A stretch of DNA of 64,000 nt. Source: Pseudomonas helleri. GTDB lineage: Bacteria; Pseudomonadota; Gammaproteobacteria; Pseudomonadales; Pseudomonadaceae. The notes below the pieces were generated by a model. It was not told the origin of the DNA, did not search any database, and was given only the letters and a program-made list of their open reading frames with translations. The stretch spans positions 1 to 64,000 of the forward strand of contig NZ_JYLD01000009.1 in the NCBI RefSeq assembly GCF_001043025.1, given 5' to 3'. The translations under genes and the position numbers were made by a program. This document shows, one piece after another, positions 38,707 to 47,671 of this stretch; position 1 is the stretch's first letter, and every line of letters starts with the position of its first letter.

Positions 38707-39131
38707 TGGCCGGTGGACTGTCGGGCGGGGACGACCTGGAAGAAGACGGCTTTAACCCCGAGATCAATACCACGCCGCTGGTGGACGTGATGCTGGTGCT
38801 GTTGGTGATTTTCATCATCACCGTCCCGGCCATTCAGCACTCGGTGAAGATCGACCTGCCCAAGGCCGCCGCGCAGCAAGACAACAAACCACCGCCCTCG
38901 GTAGACCTGGCGCTGGACAACGATGGCCACCTGCATTGGGAGGACCACGACATCAGCGACAGCGACTTGCCCGCGCTGATCGCCGAAGCCGCCGCGCGCC
39001 AGCCGGTACCGGAATTGCACCTGCGCGCCGAGCGCAACACGCCCTATGAAAAGGTCGTGCAGGTGATGGCGGCGGCGCAGTCCGGGGGTCTGGACAAGAT
39101 CGGTTTCGTGACCCAGGCCGTTACCCCTTAA
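38706..39131 (+). CDS. exbD: ExbD-type proton-channel subunit
   Basis: A 141-residue TolR/ExbD-family protein. The single helix carries the essential Asp in INTTPLVDVMLVLLVIFIITVPAI, and the periplasmic domain follows (SVDLALDNDGHLHWEDHDIS and LHLRAERNTPYEKVVQVMAAAQSGGLDKIGFVTQ). It starts inside the exbB stop (TGATG). A TGGTCGGC/GCCGACCA hairpin lies between it and the receptor gene and could lower downstream expression. Confidence 0.93.
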   Translation: MAGGLSGGDDLEEDGFNPEINTTPLVDVMLVLLVIFIITVPAIQHSVKIDLPKAAAQQDNKPPPSVDLALDNDGHLHWEDHDISDSDLPALIAEAAARQPVPELHLRAERNTPYEKVVQVMAAAQSGGLDKIGFVTQAVTP

Positions 39132-39160
39132 CCACGGCGTCGCCCTTCGCCCCACCCGTT

Positions 39161-39183
39161 TGGTCGGCCTTTATAGCCGACCA
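39161..39183 (+). terminator. small hairpin between exbD and the receptor gene
   Basis: TGGTCGGC (39161-39168) and GCCGACCA (39176-39183) make an 8-bp stem around CTTTATA. There is no T run after it, so it may be a processing or attenuation site within the operon rather than a full terminator. Confidence 0.4.
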
Positions 39184-39245
39184 CGGCGAAGTGCGCGCCA
39201 CAGAAATCAACCAGGCCGTGAATGGCCGTTTTCGAAGGTGCAGTC

Positions 39246-41366
39246 ATGTTTCGCAAATCCCCGTTGTATGTGCGTGCAGGTCTCGGTTTCGCAGCGCTTG
39301 CCATGGCCACGCCGTCTTTTGCCGCCGATGCCGCAGCAGCCATCGACGACAGTGCCTTGGCCACTTTGCCGCAAGTCACGGTCAAAGCCGCCAAGCGCAA
39401 ACCGGCGCTGCATCAGCAGACCAACAGCGGTGCCCTGGGCAGCCGTGCGGTGATCGATACACCGTTCTCGTTCAAGAGCGTCGGCAGCAGCGAAATCCAG
39501 GACCGCCAGGCGGGCATTTTGTCTGAGGCGGTCAAGTATGACGCATCGGTCACCTCCATCAGTTCCAGCTACGGCACCCACCCGGCCACCCTCGCGGTGC
39601 GCGGCCTGCCGCTGGATGACCTGAACGGCTACAAGGTGGATGGCATGGCCAACATCAACCGTGGCGTGGAAATGCCCCTTGAGATGTTTGACCGCATCGA
39701 TGTGCTCAAAGGCCTGTCGGGCTTCATGTACGGCTTCGGCAGCCCGGGCGGGATCGTCAACTACGTGACCAAACGGCCAACCGACAAGACCACCTTCAGC
39801 GTCGACGCCGGTTACGCGTCCAACAACCTGTACAAGGAACACCTGGACGTCGGCGGCCGCCTGGATGACCCGCGTTTTGGCTACCGGGTCAACCTGGTGC
39901 ACGAAGAAGGCGATGCCGTTTCGGGTGACGCCAAGGTCAACCGCACAGCCGTCGGCGTGGCCCTCAACGCGCAACTCAGCGATGACCTGAGCCTGGACTT
40001 CGACACCCTGTACCAGACGCGTGATACCAGCGGCGGCACCGACATCATCGTCAACGCTAAAAATGCCTTGCCCAAACCCATTGATGGCAGCAAACGCCTG
40101 TACAGCAATGGCTCCTTTACCGATGTGGATTACAGCCTGTCGACGCTCAGTGCGACCTACAAGTTCTCGCCAGACTGGACCGGCAAGCTGGCCTATCGGT
40201 ACAGCGATTCGACACGCCGTTATTTGAAAGACCAGTACATCATTTCCAGCGATGCGGGCGGCTACTCCGACAAAGCGTCGGCCGAGTACCACGGCTACGA
40301 CTACAACGACGCCATGGGCACCCTGGAAGGCAAGTTCACCACCGGCTGGTTCAGCCATGACCTGGTACTGGGCAGCAGTTACTCGCAACTGAACTCCGAA
40401 AAATCCGTGGTCAGCCCCAAAGGCACCGTGGGCAAGGGCAACCTGTACGACCCGACGATTTTCTCGGTGTACAACATTGACTACAGCGGCGGCACCTATG
40501 GCGATGACAACATCAAGGAAAGCGCCGTATTTGCCAGCGATACCATCGGCCTGGGTGAACACTGGTCGCTGCTGGCGGGCCTTCGCAACGAAGACTTCCG
40601 CGAGGAGACTCACGCCTCCTCGACCGCCCCTGCTGTCCAGTACAAGGCTCGACCGGCCACGCCAACCGTGGCGTTGATGTACAAACCCAACAAAGACGTG
40701 ACCGTGTATGCCAGTTACGTCGAATCCCTGGAAAACGGCGGCACCGCGCCCACCACGGCGGTCAACTCCGAACAGACCCTGGGCCCGCTGCGCAGCAAGC
40801 AATATGAAGTGGGCGTGAAAGCCCAGCAGCGTAACTGGAGCGCGACGGCGGCGGCGTTTCGCATCGACCGGGGCGCCGAGTACACCAACGATGCCAACGT
40901 CTTCGTGCAGAGCGGCACCATCCGCTATCAAGGTCTGGAGTTGAACGCCAGCGTCGACGCCACCCCCAACCTGACCGTGGACGGCAGCGTCATGTCACTG
41001 GACTCGGCCTACCACGATGCGGGCGATGGCGTTGATGGCAACCGCGCCGCCGGTGCAGCGCATTATCAAGCTGCAACACAAGTCACGTACCGTGTCCCGC
41101 AAGTGCCCGGCATGTTCCTGCACACCGGCGCCCAGCGTATCGGCGAAATGGCGGTGGACTCAGGCAACGTGCACACCCTGCCGGCCTACAGCCTGTTCGA
41201 TGCCGGTGGCGGTTATCGTCTGCATTTGAGCGGTGGGCATGCACTGACCTTTGGCGCCAACGTCAGCAACCTGGCCAACAAAAAGTACTGGACCTTCTAT
41301 CAGGAAAACTACCTGCAGCCGGGTTCGCCCCGTACGTTAACCTTCAACACGCGTTATGACTTCTAG
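39246..41366 (+). CDS. TonB-dependent outer-membrane receptor
   Basis: A 706-residue gated porin. The signal peptide (MFRKSPLYVRAGLGFAALAMATPSFAADA) is followed within 25 residues by a TonB box (LPQVTVKAA), the plug domain (VIDTPFSFKSVGSSEIQDRQ through RGLPLDDLNGYKVDGM) and a 22-strand barrel ending in the typical aromatic RTLTFNTRYDF. There is no N-terminal signalling domain of the FpvA type and no sigma/anti-sigma pair nearby, so it is not ECF-controlled. Sequence style is that of the siderophore-receptor superfamily, but its neighbours (PhoB box, phosphatase) suggest a phosphorylated ligand. ATG 39246 has GAAGGTG upstream. Confidence 0.9.
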   Translation: MFRKSPLYVRAGLGFAALAMATPSFAADAAAAIDDSALATLPQVTVKAAKRKPALHQQTNSGALGSRAVIDTPFSFKSVGSSEIQDRQAGILSEAVKYDASVTSISSSYGTHPATLAVRGLPLDDLNGYKVDGMANINRGVEMPLEMFDRIDVLKGLSGFMYGFGSPGGIVNYVTKRPTDKTTFSVDAGYASNNLYKEHLDVGGRLDDPRFGYRVNLVHEEGDAVSGDAKVNRTAVGVALNAQLSDDLSLDFDTLYQTRDTSGGTDIIVNAKNALPKPIDGSKRLYSNGSFTDVDYSLSTLSATYKFSPDWTGKLAYRYSDSTRRYLKDQYIISSDAGGYSDKASAEYHGYDYNDAMGTLEGKFTTGWFSHDLVLGSSYSQLNSEKSVVSPKGTVGKGNLYDPTIFSVYNIDYSGGTYGDDNIKESAVFASDTIGLGEHWSLLAGLRNEDFREETHASSTAPAVQYKARPATPTVALMYKPNKDVTVYASYVESLENGGTAPTTAVNSEQTLGPLRSKQYEVGVKAQQRNWSATAAAFRIDRGAEYTNDANVFVQSGTIRYQGLELNASVDATPNLTVDGSVMSLDSAYHDAGDGVDGNRAAGAAHYQAATQVTYRVPQVPGMFLHTGAQRIGEMAVDSGNVHTLPAYSLFDAGGGYRLHLSGGHALTFGANVSNLANKKYWTFYQENYLQPGSPRTLTFNTRYDF

Positions 41367-41373
41367 GCCCGCA

Positions 41374-42639
41374 ATGATAAAAACAACGTTCTTGAAGTAC
41401 ACGGTTCTGGCGCTGGGCATTTGCCTTTCGTTGCCCTCTGTGGCCGCACCCCTGGACACCGGCGGGCTGCGCCTGGACAAAGTGGTGCTGGTGATGCGCC
41501 ACGGCATCCGACCGGCAACCGACACCGCGGCGCTGCAAAGCTGGTCGGCCAAGCCATGGCCAGCGTTTGACGTGGCCGACGGCCAGTTGACCGACCATGG
41601 CCGCGCAGCCATCGTGCTGCTCGGCCAATGGCAACGCGGCCTGCTCGATTCACTCGGTTTGTTCAAGGCCGGCCAATGCCCGCCGGCGCAAGCGGCCTAC
41701 GTATGGTCGAGCCCGGTCGCGCGCACGCAAGCCACCAGTGCGGCGTTGGTACAAGGGATGTTCCCGGGCTGCAACGTCCCGGTAAACCATGCGCAGAAAA
41801 GCCAGGACCGCTTGTTCCACGCGACCGAAAATGGCCTGGCCCCCTTGGACCCGGCGCAGACTAAAGCGGCAATATTGCACGCCATGGGCGGCAGCCTCGA
41901 CGCTGCCCGCGAACGCTATGCTGCACCGGTGCTGGCCATGCAGCAAGTGGTCGGCGTGCCAACCACCTGCGAGCAAAAAAACTGCGCCCTGAGCGAGCAA
42001 CCCTGGGCGCTGAAAGAGAAAAACGGCGTGGTCAAACTCAGCAGCCCATTGGGCGTGGGCGCGGGCATGAGCGAAACCTTTCGCATGCAATATGCCGAAG
42101 GTTTGCCGCTGGATCAGGTCGCGTTTGGTCAAGGCCGCAGCGCTGAAGAGGTATCGCGTCTGATGGCATTGCGTTCGGCTAAATACGCCCTCAGCAACCA
42201 CATCCCGTACATCGCCCGGCGCGGTGCTTCGCAGTTGCTCGGGCAAATCCTGTTGGCCCTGCAACCGACCGCAGCCGGCAGCCCGCCGGGCACCCAATGG
42301 CTGGCCTTCGTGGGCCACGACACCAACATCGCGCAGCTGCGCACACTGCTGGGCTTTGACTGGAAAATCGCTGAGTACCCCGAGAACGATGCCGCACCGG
42401 GCGGCACCCTTCTGTTTGAACGCTGGATCGACGACCACACCGGCGCGCAGTTTGTCAGCGTGGCCTATGTGGCGCAGAGCATGGACCAATTGCGCAGCTT
42501 GTCCGACGCACCGCCCTATCAGGTGCAATACCCTGGTTATGCGGGCAAAGCCTTGATGCCATTGAAGGGGTTTGTCGCCGAAATGGAAAAACGCATCGAC
42601 CCTTCGGCGACCGAAGTGCAGCATTACCTGGGCCAGTAA
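41374..42639 (+). CDS. periplasmic histidine acid phosphatase, phytase-like
   Basis: A 421-residue clade-2 histidine phosphatase. A signal peptide occupies residues 1-25 (VLALGICLSLPSVAAP). The catalytic N-terminal motif is intact: R42-H43-G44-I-R46-P47 (MRHGIRPATD). The second motif is H315-D316-T317-N318, which matches AppA-type phytases (HDTN) rather than glucose-1-phosphatases (HDSN). The length is close to E. coli AppA. It begins eight bases after the receptor stop and is probably cotranscribed, so it would dephosphorylate what the receptor brings in. An earlier ATG (41356) inside the receptor end is less likely. Confidence 0.88.
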   Translation: MIKTTFLKYTVLALGICLSLPSVAAPLDTGGLRLDKVVLVMRHGIRPATDTAALQSWSAKPWPAFDVADGQLTDHGRAAIVLLGQWQRGLLDSLGLFKAGQCPPAQAAYVWSSPVARTQATSAALVQGMFPGCNVPVNHAQKSQDRLFHATENGLAPLDPAQTKAAILHAMGGSLDAARERYAAPVLAMQQVVGVPTTCEQKNCALSEQPWALKEKNGVVKLSSPLGVGAGMSETFRMQYAEGLPLDQVAFGQGRSAEEVSRLMALRSAKYALSNHIPYIARRGASQLLGQILLALQPTAAGSPPGTQWLAFVGHDTNIAQLRTLLGFDWKIAEYPENDAAPGGTLLFERWIDDHTGAQFVSVAYVAQSMDQLRSLSDAPPYQVQYPGYAGKALMPLKGFVAEMEKRIDPSATEVQHYLGQ

Positions 42640-42654
42640 GTCGCTCTGCGGCGA

Positions 42655-43581
42655 TTAGATCCAGGGAATCAAAACAATCGCGGCAAGGGGCAGCGTCACC
42701 GCCGCGAGCAAGGTTTGGCTCGCCACGATGCCGGCCATCAGCGGGGCATCGCCCCCCAGTTGCCGCGCCATGATGTAGGACGACGATGCGGTGGGCAGTG
42801 CTTGAAAAAGGACTGCCGCAATCGCCGCTTTGCCGTCCAGGCCAAACACATGGCACGCGCCTACCGTCGCCAGCGGCATGACCACAAACTTGGCCAGTGA
42901 TGAGTACGCAACCGGCCGCACCCAACTGCGCACCGAACCCAACTCCAGGGCCGCCCCGACGCAGAGCAAACCGAGGGGCAACGACGCCTGCCCCAGCGCC
43001 TTGAGCACGGGTTCAATAACCACCGGCAGTCCTAGCCCCAGCACCTGAAGTGCTATCCCGCCAAAGCAGGCCAGCACCAGCGGATTAAGTGCCAATTGCC
43101 GGGCCACCTTGCCCGCCGTCATCTTGGCCCCGGTGCCGTACCGTGCGAACACCAGCACACACAGAATGTTCACCGTCGGCACGATGGCCGCGTTGGCGAC
43201 CGCCGCCAGAGCAATGCCCTGGGCGCCGAACAAGCCCGCGACGATCGACACGCCGACATAGTTGTTAAAGCGTATGCCGCCCTGAAAAGCCGAGGTAAAC
43301 GCCGCATCACTGCCCTTGAGCAGTGGCCTGCTGGCGACCAGTGCCACAGTGACTGCACAGGTCGAAAGCACCAGCACCAGGGCCATGCCCTTCACGGGCA
43401 CGTTGTCCAGGCTGGCCGTGGCCAAGCCATGTAAAAACAGCGCCGGCAAGAGAACGTAATACCCCAAACGCTCTGCCTGAGCCCAAAAACTGTCGGCCAG
43501 AAAACGACTGTGATTGAGCCAGGCGCCGAGGGCGATAAGCAACGCGATAGGCGCCAGGGCGAGCAGCAGTGCGAGGGTCAT
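42655..43581 (-). CDS. AEC-family auxin-efflux-type transporter
   Basis: Inner-membrane carrier of 308 residues with about ten helices in two inverted halves; the unwound proline-containing segment of the family is seen in GGIRFNNYVGVSIVAGLFGAQGIAL and in FQALPTASSSYIMARQLGGD. Family members move organic anions such as malonate or malate. It converges on the phosphatase gene and lies downstream of a LysR gene on the same strand, which may control it. Confidence 0.87.
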   Translation of the reverse strand: MTLALLLALAPIALLIALGAWLNHSRFLADSFWAQAERLGYYVLLPALFLHGLATASLDNVPVKGMALVLVLSTCAVTVALVASRPLLKGSDAAFTSAFQGGIRFNNYVGVSIVAGLFGAQGIALAAVANAAIVPTVNILCVLVFARYGTGAKMTAGKVARQLALNPLVLACFGGIALQVLGLGLPVVIEPVLKALGQASLPLGLLCVGAALELGSVRSWVRPVAYSSLAKFVVMPLATVGACHVFGLDGKAAIAAVLFQALPTASSSYIMARQLGGDAPLMAGIVASQTLLAAVTLPLAAIVLIPWI

Positions 43582-43753
43582 TACCGAGCCCCTGCAGGGC
43601 GAATTGACCCGTTACAGCCTTCAATCATTTTTACGCAAGCGACAGGTGACATGGAGCTCTCCGGGCAACGGTTGGATGAGCACCACGATAAGAACTCGCG
43701 ACCTAAAATAAAATCGACTTAATATTCAGCCATCAACAAGTTTTGCTCATAGG

Positions 43754-44632
43754 TCATCTGGCCGGAGCATGCCGTTGAACGGCCTGCGCGAGGGCGGCGG
43801 CCAATCTGGCCAATGGGCGGTCTTCGCGTTCCAGCAAGACCACGCGGCGGGTCTTTTGCGGCGAGCCGAAGGGCTGAATGTCGAGATGGCCCAACTGCGC
43901 GAGGTTGTGACTGGACAGCGGAATCACCGCCACCCCAAGCCCGCTGCTGACCATCTGGATGATCGCCTCCTGGCTGTCCAGTTCCATGCTGGTGTGCACG
44001 CGCAGGCGCATCCGCCGCAGCTCCTGCTCGATGGTGCGTCCGGCCCAGGCCCGGCGATCAAAACGAATGAACGGTTGCTGTTGCAGTAACTGCCGAAAAT
44101 CCTGCCCCGCCAGAGAACCCGGCGCAATTATCCAGAAGCCCTCTTCATAAAGCGTGGTACTGACCAGGCCATAAGGGTGCGGGCGTACAGGCTCGGTGGT
44201 GATCGCAACGTCCAGTTCGCCCGCCTCAACGCGCACGGCCAGTTCCGCCGACATACCAGAGGCCACGTTGATACGCACATGCGGGTGCTCGGCCGCCAAC
44301 GCAGCCAAGGCCGCAGGCAACGTGCTGGCGAGCGCTGTGTGAATGGCGCCAATCCTCAACCTGCCGCGCAGCTCGTTATCCCCGCCAATTTCAGCCGCAA
44401 TGCCGTCATACAGCGCCACTATCTCCCGCGCCCGCTCCACCGCCACATGGCCCGCCTCGGTGAGCACCGGCAAACGCCGCGAGCGGTCGAACAACGTCGC
44501 ATTGAACGTCTCTTCAAGGGACTTTATGTGCAGGCTCACCGCAGACTGCGTGAGATGTACAGCCTCCGCAGCGCGCACAAACGAACCGTACTGAGCAATG
44601 GCGATCAAGGTGTGAAGGGCGCGTAGTGACAT
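43754..44632 (-). CDS. LysR-family transcriptional regulator
   Basis: A 292-residue LysR protein. The N-terminal helix-turn-helix is LIAIAQYGSFVRAAEAVHLTQSAVSLHIKSLEETFNATLFDRSRR; the remainder is the type 2 periplasmic-binding-like co-inducer domain. Located upstream of the AEC carrier gene (172-base gap, same strand) and diverging from the RES-type gene. The ligand is unknown. Confidence 0.9.
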   Translation of the reverse strand: MSLRALHTLIAIAQYGSFVRAAEAVHLTQSAVSLHIKSLEETFNATLFDRSRRLPVLTEAGHVAVERAREIVALYDGIAAEIGGDNELRGRLRIGAIHTALASTLPAALAALAAEHPHVRINVASGMSAELAVRVEAGELDVAITTEPVRPHPYGLVSTTLYEEGFWIIAPGSLAGQDFRQLLQQQPFIRFDRRAWAGRTIEQELRRMRLRVHTSMELDSQEAIIQMVSSGLGVAVIPLSSHNLAQLGHLDIQPFGSPQKTRRVVLLEREDRPLARLAAALAQAVQRHAPAR

Positions 44633-44741
44633 GGTGATCTCTGGGTAATGGACACAGGCTGTCCCACTTTAACTCGAAGCACTTAGACATGATTTCTCTG
44701 TACGAGACCTATCGGCGCATTGATGTACTGCGGGGGTCGCA

Positions 44742-45212
44742 ATGGTGACCTTGAACCAGTTGGCAGATCTGCCCGGCGCGTCGCTGCTGGCCTATCGACT
44801 GGTCAATTCAAAATTCCCGCCCATTGCCCTATTTGATGACGTGGCCGATGCCGCCGTCTTTGAAGCGCTGTACCAGATTCAGGCACTGACCAATCCCCGA
44901 ATGCAAAATGAAGTCGGGCGCCTTGAGTTGATACCGCGAGCAGAGATTCCGTTTGGTATCCCGGGTTGCTCTTATGCGACCGCCCCGTTCACCCACGTTA
45001 ACCCCGACGTTTACACGCACTCGCATGCGTTGGGCAAGGCCGTGAAAGACGCCCGATGCCCAGGGCTGCGGTACAACTCTGTGCGCTTGGAAGGCAACCA
45101 CTGCTGGGCACTTATGACCCCAAGCGCCGTGTCGTCGATGGTTCAGTCAGCCCACTACGAGATGATCTGGAATGGGCGTATCACCAGCGTCAATAAAATC
45201 AGCGAAGCTTAA
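44742..45212 (+). pseudogene. RES-domain (NAD+ phosphorylase) protein missing its middle
   Basis: A 156-residue frame that reads as the two ends of a larger RES-family toxin of about 225 residues. The N part (AYRLVNSKFPPIALFDDVADAAVFEALYQIQALTNPRM, then CSYATAPFTHVNPD) and the C part (LGKAVKDARCPGLRYNSVRLEGN ... VQSAHYEMIWNGRITSVNKI) are well conserved as I recall the family. The segment between them, which carries the GSRFSDG/GVYY motif and the catalytic Glu-containing helix, is absent without breaking the frame. Arg and Ser of the R-E-S signature remain; Glu is lost. No Xre/MbcA antitoxin gene lies upstream. Probably inactive, or an immunity-like remnant. Its stop shares TTAA with the converging LysR gene. 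Confidence 0.6.
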
Positions 45213-46102
45213 TCGCCAAGAGCAGGCGTAGCGCTCAGCCCTTGTTCCTCCAGCAACTGCACAAAGCTGCTGAGGTTTCGCGACACGGCTCCGCGCCGCC
45301 AGACCAGCCAGGTGGTCAGGTAGCGGAACTCGGCGGCCAGCGGCCAGATGCTGACCGTCGCGCACCCCGGCATGCTGTTGAGCATGCTGCGGGGCATCAG
45401 CGCCAACCCGGCACCGGCGCTGACGCAGGCGAGCATGCCGTGGTAAGACTCCATTTCGAAGATTTTGCCGGGCACAGCGGCGTCAGTGTTGAACCACTTT
45501 TCAAAGTGATGGCGGTACGAGCAATTGGCCCGAAAGGCGTAGATGCTCTCGCCGTTGACGTCGGTTGCGCAGCGGATCGGCGCGTGATGAAGCGGCGCGA
45601 TAATGACCATTTCTTCTTCGAACACCGGCACACCTTCCAGCGCCGGGTGCAGCACCGGGCCGTCGACGAACGCAGCCACCAGTCGACCCGACAATACGCC
45701 TTCAATCATGGCACCGGACGGCCCCGTCGAGAGGTCCAGGTCGACCTTGGGGTGCTGTTGGTTGTAGGCCGCCAGCAAGGCGGGGATCCTCACCGCGGCG
45801 GTGCTTTCCAGCGAACCCAGCGGGAATGCACCCTGGGGGTCTTCGCCCGCCACTGTCGCCCGCGCTTCTTGTACCAGGTCGAGAATGCGCCGCGCGTAGT
45901 CAAGGAAACTCCAGCCAGCCGGTGACAGGCGCAAACGGCTTTTCTCGCGGATGAACAGGTCGACACCCAAATCCTCTTCGAGCTGTTTGATCCGCGTCGT
46001 CAGGTTTGAGGGCACACGATGGATGTGGGCCGCCGCAGCGCTGATGCTGCCGTGGTCCACCACCGCCTTGAAGATTTCCAATTGCACCAGATCCACAGTC
46101 AT
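45209..46102 (-). CDS. LysR regulator, PtrR-like
   Basis: A 297-residue LysR protein. The frame extends to 46183, but ATG 46102 ([21 protein letters not shown]) has TGGAGA directly upstream and begins at the normal point before the helix-turn-helix ([36 protein letters not shown]). It diverges from the succinate-semialdehyde dehydrogenase gene; in E. coli the same arrangement is PtrR with Sad, so activation by putrescine/GABA breakdown products is likely. Confidence 0.9.
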   Translation of the reverse strand: MTVDLVQLEIFKAVVDHGSISAAAAHIHRVPSNLTTRIKQLEEDLGVDLFIREKSRLRLSPAGWSFLDYARRILDLVQEARATVAGEDPQGAFPLGSLESTAAVRIPALLAAYNQQHPKVDLDLSTGPSGAMIEGVLSGRLVAAFVDGPVLHPALEGVPVFEEEMVIIAPLHHAPIRCATDVNGESIYAFRANCSYRHHFEKWFNTDAAVPGKIFEMESYHGMLACVSAGAGLALMPRSMLNSMPGCATVSIWPLAAEFRYLTTWLVWRRGAVSRNLSSFVQLLEEQGLSATPALGD

Positions 46103-46199
46103 TCTCCAATCGTGAAAGAAACGATCTCTATTATTCAGTTTCAAGAAATCTTTAGCCACCCTACTCTGTGCCCATCTACTCACTCAGCAGGACCATGCC

Positions 46200-47591
46200 A
46201 TGAGCCCGATTTCCAGCCAGACCCACGCCCTTTCGATCAACCCGACCACGGGCGAGCAGATTGGCCACTACGCGTATGAGTCCGCCGAGGCTCTGGACGC
46301 GGCCCTCACCCGCGCCGCGTCGTGCTTCAGCCGCTGGAAGCGCACGCCGTTGCAAGCGCGCTCTGCCGCCATGGTTGCACTGGCCCAGGCGCTGCGCGAC
46401 AACGCTGACGCCATGGCAACCATGATCACCGAGGAAATGGGCAAGCCGATCACCCAGGCCCGTGGCGAAATCGAGAAATGCGCCAAGCTCTGCGAGTGGT
46501 ACGCCGAACACGGCCCAGCCATGCTGGCCGCTGAACCGACCCAGGTCGAAGGCGGCAAGGCACGCATCGAATACCGTCCGCTGGGCCCGATTCTGGCGGT
46601 GATGCCGTGGAACTTCCCGGTCTGGCAAGTGCTGCGCGGCGCGGTACCCGCCTTGCTGGCAGGCAACACCTACGTGCTCAAGCACGCACCGAATGTGATG
46701 GGCAGCGCCTACCTGATTCGCGACGCCTTTGTGCGCGCCGGTTTTGCCGAGGGCGTGTTTGAAGTGGTCAACGTCACCCCGGACGGTGTGTCGCGCGCCA
46801 TTGCCGACCCGCGCATCAGCGCCGTGACCCTCACCGGCAGTGTTCGCGCCGGTACCGCCATCGGCGCACAGGCTGGCGCTGCCCTGAAGAAATGCGTGCT
46901 GGAACTGGGCGGCTCCGACCCGTTCATCGTGCTCAATGACGCCGATCTCGACGCCGCCGTGCAGGCTGCCGTGGTCGGTCGTTACCAAAACTCGGGGCAA
47001 GTCTGTGCCGCCGCCAAGCGCCTGATCATTGAAAAAGGCGTGGTTGAGGCATTCACTGAAAAATTCGTCGAGGCCACCCGCAAACTGGTGGTGGGCAACC
47101 CGCTGTCCAGCGATACCTACATCGGCCCGATGGCGCGCTATGACCTGCGTGACGAACTGGACCAACAAGTGCGCGACACCCTGGAAGAAGGCGCGACGCT
47201 GTTGCTCGGCGGCGGCAAAGCCGAAGGGTCTGGCAACTTCTATGAGCCGACGATTCTGGCCAACGTGACCGACCAAATGACCTCGTTCAAACAGGAACTG
47301 TTCGGCCCGGTGGCGTCGATCATTACCGCACAAGACTGTGCGCATGCGGTGGCGCTCGCTAACGACAGCGACTTCGGCCTGACAGCGACCATTTACACGG
47401 CCAATGTTGAACTGGCCCAGCAACTGACCGGCGAACTGGAAACCGGCGGCGTGTTCATCAACGGTTACTCGGCCAGCGACCCCCGCGTGGCTTTCGGCGG
47501 CGTGAAGAAAAGCGGTTTCGGCCGTGAACTGTCGCACTTCGGCGTGCGGGAATTCTGCAACGTGCAAACCGTGTGGCTGGACCGCCACTGA
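46200..47591 (+). CDS. sad: NAD-dependent succinate-semialdehyde dehydrogenase, Sad-type
   Basis: Aldehyde dehydrogenase of 463 residues that oxidises succinate semialdehyde to succinate, the last step of GABA and putrescine degradation. Catalytic residues are Cys269 (NSGQVCAAAKR) and Glu235 (LELGGSDPF), with Lys161 in the cofactor region (YVLKHAPN) and GS in LTGSVRAG. It matches the YneI/Sad branch rather than GabD in length and in the MPWNFPVWQVLRGAVPALLAGN region. The divergent LysR gene probably regulates it. Confidence 0.92.
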   Translation: MSPISSQTHALSINPTTGEQIGHYAYESAEALDAALTRAASCFSRWKRTPLQARSAAMVALAQALRDNADAMATMITEEMGKPITQARGEIEKCAKLCEWYAEHGPAMLAAEPTQVEGGKARIEYRPLGPILAVMPWNFPVWQVLRGAVPALLAGNTYVLKHAPNVMGSAYLIRDAFVRAGFAEGVFEVVNVTPDGVSRAIADPRISAVTLTGSVRAGTAIGAQAGAALKKCVLELGGSDPFIVLNDADLDAAVQAAVVGRYQNSGQVCAAAKRLIIEKGVVEAFTEKFVEATRKLVVGNPLSSDTYIGPMARYDLRDELDQQVRDTLEEGATLLLGGGKAEGSGNFYEPTILANVTDQMTSFKQELFGPVASIITAQDCAHAVALANDSDFGLTATIYTANVELAQQLTGELETGGVFINGYSASDPRVAFGGVKKSGFGRELSHFGVREFCNVQTVWLDRH

Positions 47592-47622
47592 GTGGATGCC
47601 CGCCACTGAACAGGGATAACAG

Positions 47623-47657
47623 GGGCCAGCACGGGATCATCGCTCCCGTGCTGGCCC
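47623..47657. terminator. bidirectional terminator-like hairpin
   Basis: GGGCCAGCACGGGA (47623-47636) pairs fully with TCCCGTGCTGGCCC (47644-47657) around TCATCGC. It lies between the converging dehydrogenase and NEL-protein genes. The T run after it is poor, yet the 14-bp stem is very stable. Confidence 0.75.
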
Positions 47658-47671
47658 TGTCAATGACGCTT

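Noticed and set aside
39207..40931. A 574-residue open frame on the minus strand inside the receptor gene
   Set aside because: Reverse shadow of the TonB-dependent receptor; low-complexity Val/Ala/Gly/His composition and no ribosome site.
44689..44748. Nineteen-residue frame overlapping the RES start, possible antitoxin remnant
   Set aside because: MISLYETYRRIDVLRGSQW has no similarity that I can recognise to Xre/MbcA antitoxins, and such overlaps are common by chance.
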